64,000 nucleotides of DNA from Mytilus edulis (taxonomy: Eukaryota; Mollusca; Bivalvia; Mytilida; Mytilidae), in contig NC_092345.1 of assembly GCF_963676685.1 (NCBI RefSeq), forward strand, positions 78,371,592 through 78,435,591. The letters are read 5' to 3'. The position numbers were made by a program, and so were the translations under genes. The first letter of the stretch is position 1; each line of letters opens with the position of its first letter. The notes under the pieces were generated by a model. It did not search any database. It was not told the DNA's origin and saw nothing but the letters and a program-made list of their open reading frames with translations. This document shows positions 48,476-60,800 of the stretch, one piece after another.

Positions 48476-48924
48476 AGTCAGGGGACTTACTTAAACGAGT
48501 GATTTTCTAAATCACTGGTTTAAGTAACATTATTTCCATAAAAGTTGGAAGTAAGAGTTGGAAGTAAGAGTTGTCTTTAATAATCACCTATTTAAGTAGT
48601 ACAAATTAATCACTAGAAGAAGTGATTTAATCTTATTGTAGCTTTAAATATAGAATACAAATGATCCAGGGACTAATTATGTTTCTAAACTTATCAGAAC
48701 CATTATCTGTGTTGTCTAGGATGACCAAGTCATTTCAGGTGATGACCTTGTACGTATACTGAATCTAGGATAAGGACAGAAAAATCACTTGTTTAAGTAT
48801 CATACCTCAATTTCCTTCCCAAAAATCACTTCTTTAAGTATCATTATTTTATTAACCCCCACAAATTTCAACACCTCCGAACAGTGATTTAAAAATCACT
48901 TATTTCAGTAAGTCCCCTGACTGT
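48476..48924. mobile_element. MITE with AAGTGATTT subterminal palindromes, copy 2
   Basis: Same tips, shorter body. TGTAT borders both sides and may be a 5-bp target duplication. Confidence 0.7.
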
Positions 48925-49329
48925 GTATGTTCGTCGTGAAATGGCAATGTTATTTCACATTCTTCCGCCCCTCTTATAATATAATCATATATAACAGAAT
49001 TTAGTACAATCATCAATAGCCATGCATCAACATTAATCAGCAGTAATTAGCATTTTTTTTCAACATGTTTAACTGCAAGTCTTTCATCCTGTGTATTAAA
49101 TAACAAATAGTTACATACACAACGTTACAAGCTGATCCCCAACTTGCAATAAAGAATAATGAATACTCATATAACTTATTTTCTTTACATGTACATGTAT
49201 CTATACATAACAAGAGAAATAACAATTAAAAAGATTGTCAACTTTAAAAAATATATTGACTATATATTCATATGGTACATGTACTCAAAAAAATGACACA
49301 CACACACTTGTACACGTAAGTCAACTTGC

Positions 49330-50230
49330 AGGGTTGGCAAAAACCCGGGTTTTATGAGTATTGCCCAGCCCAGTGGGAAATACTGGGAAAACCCGGGTTT
49401 TACTGGGTAATACTGGGTAATATAAGATACTGGACTGAATTTTATAAAGGATTCAGTAATCAAACACAAATACAATACATTTAAGATATATATATAAACC
49501 TATTTTTAATTATAAATAAGTTTACTTGTTTGAGTCTTATGTACATGCATGTACAAATGTATACATTTGATAAAAGAATTATTCTAACAACTCTGAGATT
49601 TTTTTTCTTCAACTAAATATAGCTAGTATAAACAAGGATTTGTATAGTAATACTATACAAATCCTTGGTATAAAGTATTTAACAATTACATGAAAGAAAG
49701 TACAAATATACCAAACTCATTAAATGATTATTAAGTAATTATTCAGATTAGAACACAGATATGTTATATAATTATAATCAGCCTTTTCATTTCTATAAGA
49801 GTTAATGACAAGACCCTCTAGGGTGTTTGTTTAGCAATCATAATTGCATATATATATAGCAATTTAATTTACATTCCTCATAAACACTGCAATAAAATGT
49901 TTAGATTATTGAAACAAAGCTTCAAAATTAACAAGGAATTGGGCAAATCTTGCATTTTGCCTTCATAGAATTTAAGTGGAGAAGGAATGAACTTGAATTT
50001 GTAATCTGCTAGAAATGACTCTCAATGGTTATCTGTATAAAATGTATATATTTAGCTATAATACTATGAAACTACAACAAGTCTTTATTATTTTTTGTTG
50101 AAATAAGCTTAAAAAATCATATTGCCCAGTATTGCCCAGTATTACCCGTTTCAGGGAGTATTGCCCAACCCGGGAAAACACGGGTTTTCCCGCCCAGTAA
50201 AACCCGGGCGGGTAATACTTTGCCAACCTG
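49330..50230. mobile_element. Foldback hAT-like element with ACCCGGGTTTT arms
   Basis: Left tip CAGGGTTGGCAAA and right tip TTTGCCAACCTG, followed inward by repeated ACCCGGGTTTT and TACTGGG blocks on both sides. AAGTCAA lies just outside the right tip and four bases outside the left tip. It lies just upstream of the FASTKD/PIN gene (start codon 50392). Confidence 0.65.
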
Positions 50231-50379
50231 AAGTCAAGTCATTTAAGTTGTCTTTAACTGACGTGACTGATGTGTACTGCATGTACATTACATGATGTAT
50301 ATAAAATTGAAGGGTTTTTAACATGTTTAATGAATATATTCCTTTTTCACTGTTAACTTTTTCTCTTTTTTATTTTCAG

Positions 50380-51811
50380 TAAATTTTAATCATGGCTTTA
50401 CCAAGATGTTGTGTCAATACAACCTTTAAGAGGTTGGCATGGTCACAGAGGAGAAACTTAGTTGTACATAAAACAAAGTTCATTTCCTGTTCGATAAACA
50501 ATAAGACTTCCAATGGATGCAGATGTGAGGGACTTCAGGTGGCATCACTTATGAAGCAAGAAGGTCAAGAACTTAAAGAAATGCCTATTTTAGTCAGAGT
50601 AAAGATGGACAGCATATTACCTCAGCAATCCTTTACACACAGTTCTAAAAATGGTGTGACATTAGAACTTTCTGACAAAGATAAAACAATTATAGCACAA
50701 CTTGAAGATTGTAAAACTGTGAATGAGATTGTGAAGAAAGTAGAAATTCCATCTCCAGGATTTACAAGCATTTCAGCATTGTTGATTCTCCAGAAAATAT
50801 TGCTCTTGAATGAGACACAAAAGAATATCACTCGCTTTGAATCACATTTTCAAGATGATTTCATGAATGAATTATACAAAATAATTAATTCAAGTATCTC
50901 TTCATATAGTAATACAATATTAATTTCACTGGTGGATGGATATTGTAAATCAGAACCCTTTAGATCCAAATGTACAGATAGCATTAGTGAAGAAATTGAA
51001 CAACGTCTTTGGGATAGTAACTTTTCAATATCAGAGTTATGTACCTTGAGTCATGTTCTTGTTGGCCATGACAATCAGTTACAACGTCTCCTACAATTAA
51101 TTTGGGTTCACATGTGTCATAGGGATGAAGAAATTGATGAAAGAAATTTATCATCTGTTTTCCTGTCAGTTCCAAATATCCCTTTGTGTGCCAAGAAAAA
51201 TGTGTTTGAAATTCTGTGGAAGAAGTTCAACCGGGTTTGGTGGGAAATTCCTGGGACAGATCTTTCACTAATTGTATCAGCATTAAAGTTGCATAATGTG
51301 AAGAGCTGGACATTTTATGATTTAATCAGCAAATGGTTACTTGTGAATATAAATGACATGACAGCAAGCGACCTCATCAAAGTTACCGAGGGATATTTAA
51401 CTTTGATGACTCATTGTGATGTTTTTGTGCGGGCCCTTGAATTGTATGTAAAAACACATAGCTCAAACATGAACATAGATTTACTTGCTACTATCATGAA
51501 ATATCAACATGTGATGAATTTCTGCTCCCCCAAAATTCTTGACTGTGTAGCAAATAATTTTGAAAAATATGGACAATCTTGTGACCCAACTCAGTTGTAC
51601 CACATCCTTGTGCCATTTGGACATTTTAACTACAAACCAGAGCAGTTAGATGATATGTTTCTTGTGGCTGAAGAAATCATACTGAGAGATTTTGACAAGT
51701 TTGACCCTGTACACATTACTGAACTACTGGCTAGTTTTGTTTACCTGGATCGATTGCCTTTGAACTTTGCCTCACAAGTTCTGTCTCTTTCATTTTGGAG
51801 GAAATGCAAAG
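50380..51811 (+). CDS. First coding exon: presequence-like N-terminus, helical repeats, FAST_1
   Basis: The acceptor TATTTTCAG ends at 50379 and the ATG at 50392 lies 12 nt inside, so a 5' UTR exon must exist upstream (not located). The 473 codons show repeated helix pairs (SLVDGYCKSEPF; LSHVLVGHDNQLQRLLQL; LSLIVSALKLHNV). They end with the FAST_1 signature: LYHILVPFGHFNYKP, an acidic helix, then LLASFVYLDRLPLNF. The donor is GTACAA after 51811, phase 1; read-through into the intron would stop at 51859. Confidence 0.85.
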
Positions 51812-54800
51812 GTACAAATATTTTCATATTTAGAGTACTTAGAGGGAACTTTTCTTTCTAAAAATATAAACCCAGTTCTTTATCCCTCAAAACTGTACAA
51901 GGCCGTTAGTTTTCTCGTTTGAATTGTTTTACATTGTCTTATCAGGACCTTTTATGTATGGGCTTTGCTCATAGTTAAAGGGCGTACGGTGACCTATAGT
52001 TGTTAATGTCTGTGTCATTTTGGTCTCTTATTGACAGTTGTCTCATTGGCAATCATACCACATCTTCTTTTTTATATGACTTCCAAAGTTAGATTTAATC
52101 TTTGTACGGGAACATGTACATACATTGTAATTACAGTTTACATATATATATACAGGTGTAATACCCCCATTGATTTTCCCCTATTAGTCTTTGTTAAATT
52201 TGCACTTTTCAAAAAAATGTGCAGAATTTATCTTTGTTTCAAATAAAGATATACTTGGCATGAGTAAAGTTTTATCCTGTCCAGTTCTATAGAAAAAAAT
52301 TCACATAACATTTCATTGTATATAAATAACATATTCATAAATAAAGATATTCTTGTTTTTAATGTGTAAATTGTGATTTTATGTTATAGAGACCTGTACA
52401 CAATCAAGTCTTGAAAGGATATCAGTATGGATGTCAACCATCAAGTATGCTGTAAAAGATACTGGTGCTTTACAGAGAAGACTACAAACTGTCAGACATG
52501 CTTTCTATGAAATGAGAAATATTTCAAGTAAGTGGAAGATGAAGGATAATTCTTTTGTACACCTGAAAAATGCTTTGATTTGCATTTACACAGTACTAGT
52601 TTTGTTCATTAGTTTAAAAGAAAAATATTTATATTAATCAATTTTTTTTGTCTCTAATTTCATCATTTTGTTTATATTTATAATAAGATTTTTTTAACAA
52701 TTTCCTATATAATTAATGTTTTAAAAGTGAAATAAGCTCTCTAGTCATTCTTTGGTAAACATGGTAAACCTAAATTTAAAAGTAGTATTGTAACTATCTT
52801 TCTGAAAAACAGATGTACAATGTAAATCCTTCCATCATTTATGAAGAAATTACAGCAGTTTACAAAGTTAAGGACTATTTGCTCTGATGTTTACATTATT
52901 GATCTCTGAATATGCTAAATTCAATTCTTTCATATGATATACAGAATGGTATGGGGAAAAAATGGTTTCTCATCCTTATCAACCTCTCACACTCTCACAT
53001 TATTATAAACTTTTGGAATACACAATCTTAAACTCAGTATTTTCTAAAGATTGAAAACAAGTATTTACTGAAGCTTTTCAGAAACTGAGTAACAATATTC
53101 ATAGTCATACAATTTGTGAGAAAACAACCCCAAAAATATTCATTAATTCATCAGATGATTATAAGTGAATGTGGTGTGATTTCCAATGAGACAACAATTG
53201 AAAAACAAATAACAATGTTTATAATAACTAACTGTTTTATTTAAGGTTCTATGAACGTTAAAAAGGAAATTGTTTCTATTAAACTTTGACCAGTGGACTT
53301 TATTTTATAGGACATTTATTTAATCTAATTGGATAACAACTTTCACATTCTCATCTTTTCTATTTGTTTTTATATTTGTAGGAAAAAATATTGAGATTTC
53401 AAAGAACCATGAAAGATATTTCATGCTGAACATTTTAGCTGAGCTTGAGCGAAAGTCTTGTGTAGTGGATTCAAAATATGCTTTTTGGAATGATACTTTC
53501 TTCAACTTTGGTAAGATTTGCAACATCTGAAATAGTTGTTCTTAATTAGGTAAAGTAATCTTTTTAGGCACTGTTATCACAAATCACAAAATTTAAGGAT
53601 GTTATTATAAAATAGAACCTAAACAGTAAAAAAAAAAAAATAGATTTTTTGTTGTCCTTCAAATTAGAAGCTGAGGACACATTTTAATCATGGTTATGTT
53701 TTTTTTAATGCACATGCCATAGCGGAGATGGGATACAGTTTTTCTCTTGTACATCTGCATGTCCATCAGTACATCCCAAAGTTGGTTTTCGTTCTCTAAC
53801 TTTAGTTTGCCTTAATCAAACGTTATGAAACTTATACACAATGCCTATAACCACAAAAAAAAACCAAAGCAGATAAAGTTTGAACTTTGGTGGTGTCACT
53901 TATACTGTTCTAGAGTAATGCCCCTTTTCAAATGGAAAAATTGCTGAATTTTTCATTTCTGTTCTCTAACTTAAGTTTGCTTCAACTAAAAGTTATGAAA
54001 TAAATACACAATACTTACTACCACAAAACTGAAATCAAGAACAAATTTAGGTAGTGTCACTTTTATTGTTCTACAGTTATCTCCCTTTATAACTATTATA
54101 TGATATGCAAATGGGGGCATCATCGGTGTCCCATGGACACATTCCCTATTTATTATCCATCCATCTGTGCTCAATACAATTATTAAACCCTTTGTTGGAA
54201 AGCCGTCTTACATTTTTTGGGATACGATTGCTTTCAAGCAATCTGTAGACTTATACCGGCGGCTCAGAGCAATTTCCCTCACGTCAATCGTTTTATTCTA
54301 AACATTAAGGAACATTTCAGATTCTTATGATTGTCCTGCTTTAAAAGGTAAAAACAAACAAAGGGATTGAACTTAATCAACTTTCCTATAATGTTCTTTT
54401 CACAATCTTCATGTTTGATAATTCCCTTGACTTTGATGCGTGTTTTTAACAACACGGAAAATCAGAATTAAGCAGTATTTATATTTAGTGTAGTTATAAA
54501 TTTAGAAACATGTCAGAGGGAATTCCCAGTTTTGATAAAATGCGAGAGTTCTCTGAATATTGATAAATCTATTTCTGTCATATAAGAACTGAAGTGGAGT
54601 TTTTCTTATATGTTACCGTTATAAAACTGATATTTGAGATTGTACGTCCATAAAGAAATTGAGAACCATCTAGGTCGTTTAATAAGCATATAATATATCT
54701 TGCCCCAGGGTTTGATTTGGAAATTATGCGCATGCGTATAGTTTTCTTGACTTTAAGGGGTTTTAGATTGAATGGTTGCTCTGGATTCCCCACTCAATTA

Positions 54801-57800
54801 ATTAATTTATAACTCATTTGGATCTTTTCTATGTATGTCTGCTATTGAGGGTTTTTGTTGTTGCATAATTTTAAATCATATGCATCATTTAGATTAAAAT
54901 AAATATATTCCACATCATAGAACACCCCTTCAGGTGAAATGGAGTCTTCCATATTATCGTTTCGAGTTGTCTCCCTTCCGACAGTAACTTGCGTGAATTC
55001 TGAATATAAACAAGACGTTGAGTATTAGCTCGTTCTGTCAATAAACGTCGTATTATATTAAAAACGAATGCAATTTAAACCGATAAATGTGTACAGAAAG
55101 GAGCCATGATGACTGACCCAAAGGAAATTAAATATTTAAAGAGTTGGGAATGGGGTTCCTCCTAGAATTAACGTAGGAAAAAAGGTGATAAGATACGAAT
55201 TGAAATCTACATCTACATCTACATCATACGACGATCCATCAGCACATTGATGACTATACGTCGGCACATCGCTCACAGACACTTAATAAAATATAATAAC
55301 CAATGAGTGAAATAAAATACCTTCTCTGACATCTCTCACTCTGAGTCAGTCAGTGACTGCTGTGGAAAGTAAACTTGGTATTGATAGTACAAAAATAAAA
55401 CACAATAGACCTAATTACATTGTTCATACACTTTTATCCGGGTTTGGCTATTTTGTAACTATTTTACATGTCTGTTTGTCATTTGAATTAGTTATGAAAA
55501 TAATATTATCCAGCTACATGCATACATTGTGAAGCAATCTGCTCTTTGATTGATTGTTTTATATGATGTTGACCAACACTTTTTATTTATCTGTTTATTT
55601 AGAATTGACTCTCTTTTGCAGGTGCCCTTATATTTATTGACCAGAATAACAGGGTTGTTAATTTACATGACCTGACACATTATAATCACAGGTAAGAGAA
55701 AACATTTTGATATATGTCTCATTCTGCTTTAACCTAACAGATAATATCATCAGAATTATTAAATTGCTGTCCATTTTCATCTGTCAGGTAAAAGGGATGC
55801 ATATTATATACCCAGCAACTAAACACAATGTTACTGATTTTTAGCCAATCTATAAAAACAAATTCTGGACAGAATCGATGCATTAAAAATGTATGGAATA
55901 AATATATGTGAAGAATACTGTCAACTGAATGTATTGGTATTTCAGGAAATGGTTTAGTGAGACCCGTGAGAATGTCAATACAATAGATATTGGGGACATA
56001 ACCAAGAAGATACCAGAAACTGAGAAAGAATCATTTAATTCTCCTGTTGTGGAAACATTGTCTGCTGGTAATGTTAACACAAGATTTCTTTTCTCTATCA
56101 GAATATCTATTCATTTCTTTAAGTCGCACCTTTGAATTTTGTTGCAAAAGCAAAACATAGCGATCCTACTTTTCGTCCACAGCTGCAGTGCCCACAAAAA
56201 TTCACTCTGTGGTTAATGTTTTTAAAATTTCAATAACTTTCTTAACTATCCTGGATGTCTACCTAATCTGGACAGAAGCTTGTTATAAATGATCCTAAAA
56301 TAGTATCCAGACGAAATTAGGTAAAACAGTTGCACTTTTGGTGTACCTTTAAAGTTAGGAAAGATTTTCAAATTATTCTGATGTTGAGTGGGAAAGTTTA
56401 AGTCAGACTCATTTATTTGTAATAAGAAATACATGAATTTTCTTAAATTATTGAACAATGAACCATTATGCATGCCTGAAAAAAGGGATGCCATGGTGCA
56501 AATGTTAAGGATTGATAACTGCCAATTTATCTAGGGACATTTTTTTGTTGCCATCTGCGGTCATGACACTGTAGCTGTATAATATATAAATACCAATACA
56601 TATTACCGTGTATACATTAGTATTAATACTTCTTAGTCACTTAACACCAATCAATCAATCAATTTAAGTCACTTATAAAATATAATAAAAGAAGATGTGG
56701 TATGACTGCCAATGAAACAACTATTCACAAAAGACCAAATGACACAAAAATGAGCAACTATAGGTCACTGTATGGCTTTCAACAATAAGCAAAGTCATAC
56801 CGCAAAGTCAACTATATAAAGCCAGAAAATGTCAAATGTAATACTGTAAAAATAATGGATTTCCTATTAAAAATAATTGAGTGCCAACAATAATGTTATG
56901 CAGAGGAGGATTTTTGACATTTCTCTTAGTTTAAATAGAGATACATTTCCAGTATCAATGACTTTAAACAATACTTGTGTTGATTGCTTCAGTAGAAACT
57001 TATTTCTGAAAAATTATAGATATTATTTCAGATAAGAAGACAGACAAATGGATAAGTACACATGGTGACATGAGTAATGAAAAAGAGACTGTCAATGATG
57101 ATAAATATGCCAACTTTTTGCCTAATTTGGAGGGACAGTATGCTCTCTGTTACCCAAGATTCAAGGAAAGAAAAGATGTTACATTGGAGGTATATATTAA
57201 AAAAAAAACCATTAGTCAATATCTGAAATAAGATTGTTTATGTTACATTGGAGATATCTTACTGAAAACATTGCCCTATATCTGAAATCTGTTCATTAAT
57301 GTTACATTGGAGGTATATCTTACAGAAAACATTGCCCTATATCTGAAATCTGATTGTTTTTAAATCAGACACCTTTATAAATATGTACTATGTCATTTTG
57401 ATATAAAAGGTAGAATATGTAACATTATTTAATGTTTTTTTTACCAATTCCTACTTTATTCACACGATCCACATTTACAGTACACGTTTAAAATAAAACC
57501 TGTAAATATCTTTGTACTTGCAGAGTCTACATGCAAAGTTTGGTGTTTTTCCTGGACTGTCTGAAGTACGCATTATTCCAAAGTAAGTTTATAAATTCTA
57601 TTTCCTACACTCATATTCATGAACATAATCGGTAGCCAATGACATTCCATTTCTCTCTATTATGCCAGTTTACCTATTTTCATCACTTATGTTGTAGCTT
57701 TTCTCTGTAAACAAAAACCATTAATTTGCACCAAATTGATGTCACCATAGCTTAAAAAGAAAACATAATTTTTATAAGAATAAAAGAAAACACTGAAAAG

Positions 57801-60800
57801 GGTTAATCAATTGCTGTCAAATTTAATGAACTTATAAATTTTGTATAAAAAAATGATCTTTTCTTATATAAACCTCACTGATGATTATTTTTCTTAGAAT
57901 AGAAAGTTCAACTTTTATTTAATTATCACATAACATTGTAGTAATGTAACATTACAAATGTCTTAAACAATCAATGTGTAATATCAGCTTGTTCATATCT
58001 TCTAGTTTGATTTTTGTGAGATATTCAATCAAAGACAGTGGTGTACAGTGTCTGGAAAAATATTCAAAAGGTTTATTGATGAGAGTTGCTGAAGAAAGAG
58101 TGAAGAAAAGTTCTGGAGAAGAAAATGATTATGACCTTATATTGAAGAAAACAACCAGTGGCAAGTAATATTTCAAACATTAAACTTCAGGAAGCTTCCT
58201 TTTAATATATTTTGGTAGATCAAATAAATTGTGTCCTTATTTGAACTGATGAATAATTGTCTTTCAACTAGGAGATAGTAGTATTGTAGTTTCAGGTCGA
58301 AGTCATCATTTGGTGATTTTATGCCGTAGGAGCTTAAAGTCATATGAAACCTCAAATTAAAACAAATGATGCATATGTCTTTATAACAAAATGAATATTT
58401 TTAATTCTTAAACTTATGTACATATACTATTTTCTGAAGAAAATTCTTTATAATTTGTCCACATTGAGAAGATGTCAACTTTTTTTAAATTGCTTACTTG
58501 CAGGAAGCAATTCACCGACATATTTTCCGTATGCACAGTGACCTTAGCGTGACCTTTCTCATAAAAATCAGGGGATTGCAATACGCAGGGATCTGTCACT
58601 GAAATAAACTATTATCTGATTGTACATGTTAAACATGTGCTCATTATCCATGCTTCTTTGTTGATTGTTTACTATAAGGTGACAATCTGTAAACTAAGGC
58701 TTCAAACATGATTAATTAGTAATGAGCTGCCATATTTTCACATCATAACAAACAGAGAGAGAAAAAAACATTTGCGTAATAATAAAGTCGTGCACAGAAG
58801 ACTAAGTAAATGATATATACATGCATTGGTTCAAGAATTGGATAAACATTATTTTTCACCAGTCACTCGTTTTATATGACTTTAAAATAAAATAAACAGA
58901 AAACAGCATCATACATTTAAAATCGGTTGTAAGTTGTTTGCACTTAGTGCAGGCTTTCCAGTGTTTTCCTTTTTTCACTAAGGTAAGGTGGGTGTTTTAA
59001 AAAAATAACTTGCAACCGGGTGGTTTAAGGTTTTAAATGTCCAACCTTTTTTTAATTTACTGTGGGTGCACGTGGGGGTCACAGAAATAAAGATTAGTAT
59101 AATATTCACATTTTATGCAGTTGAACAAACATAAATAGAAGTAGTCATATTAATTGTCAATTATTTTTTGATTTTATTTTTTCAAAAATTTATCTCTTTT
59201 ATCTCTTCTTTCATTTACAATGTTATGCATCAGCATGGATTTAAGGCCTTTCGATCCAGGTTTCTATTCTGTTTCTTGCTTTTGTGCCGTATGTTTGGCA
59301 CACAGAACAGTAGTATCCTTCCTCTGTGACTGTAAGTCATTTGAAGTCTTGCTCATATTTGTCTTCACTTGCGTGTCTTTTCCGTTGTTTGGTTGATTTT
59401 TGTTCAATTTCCATAACTTCAACATTACTATCAATTTTATTTAACTTATTTGGTCTAGTATTTTCTTTATCATCATCGTCATCTTCCTTTCTTTTCCCCC
59501 GATTGATTAATGAAAACATTGAAATTTGACGATTGGACGCCATCTTTGTGAATGAAAACAAGGCGGGATTAGTATTCAAATTTTAACGGTACGGAACCGA
59601 AAAAAATCCGGATTTTGAAAAAAAAGCCGACCACCTCCCAAAATCGAAAGGTGGTCGGCTTTCAAAAGAAGGTGATCGGCACACCCGGCTTAAATGCCGA
59701 ATGGAAAACTCTGCTTTCATTGCATGAATTGTGACTGGATGCCATGAAAATTGGTAAAGTTATCCAATCAAAATGTACAGTACAATCGATGGAACAAGAT
59801 TGAAAACTTTAATAAGCTTACCTCTAGGACTAAGATATATTACCATTACTATACTAGTTTTAAATGATTAATTGAAAGAGTTAAATTATCTCCCCTAGTT
59901 TAGTTGGTTTAGGTATTTATAAACTAATATTTCTGTAACTTTAAATTTTTAGATTATGCTGTGAGTGACAGTGAAGGAAGTTCAAACATAGATGTGCCAC
60001 AGGTAAGATGAAAGAAATTAAATTGTAAATGATAATTTGTATCACTGTTTTATTGACACAAGAAAGAAAACCACTATTATAAAGAGGGATACTTTATATT
60101 ACCCATGTAGGTTAATTTAATTTACTTGTGGTAAAAATTCTGTACAATGTATTACTCAAAAAAATTAGGGGAATGGATTTGAGATGACATTTTTCAAACA
60201 AGGTCAGTTTCTAGAAATCATAATATCATGGAAATACAAAATGGAAAGTTTGATGACTTAGAAATTTAAAAAAAAATGTCGCACATTGAACACCCATAGA
60301 TTTTTTTTTATCAAACTTATGTGAATTATTTGTCTAACTTTAAATGTATTATCATTTATAGAGTTCTGTAGTAAATAATGACAAGAAATTCATTTTATAA
60401 TTTTAGAGTTGTTCAGGAAATTGTTACAAAATCTTTGTATACATGTATCGTGCTTTTGATTTCAGGTATTAGAAAAGTTGACAAGAATGATATCAGAATC
60501 TCAAAAGGTAGATGATCTCAGTTATTCTGGTGTATTAAAGCATCCATGTGTCTCAGTAGATGTTTAACTGTTAATTTCAAATATATTTCAACTTTTTATG
60601 CTATTTGCTGCATTGTGTATTATAGTATATTGTTAATAATTCATAATTCTGGTTAATACTTTAATATACAAACGGAGTAACATAATTATTTTATCCTCCT
60701 AGTTATAAATAACTTTTTTTTCTTTCTAAAATGTAAACACTAAAAAAAAATATGTTTTTGATTATTTTCAGGATATGTTCATTGTTGTTGACACAGGCAT

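Noticed and set aside
52431-52527. Separate start of a SWT1-like gene at ATG 52431
   Set aside because: The ATG lies inside a well-bounded exon whose phase matches the FAST exon, and no promoter-like feature precedes it. It remains the main alternative to the fusion.
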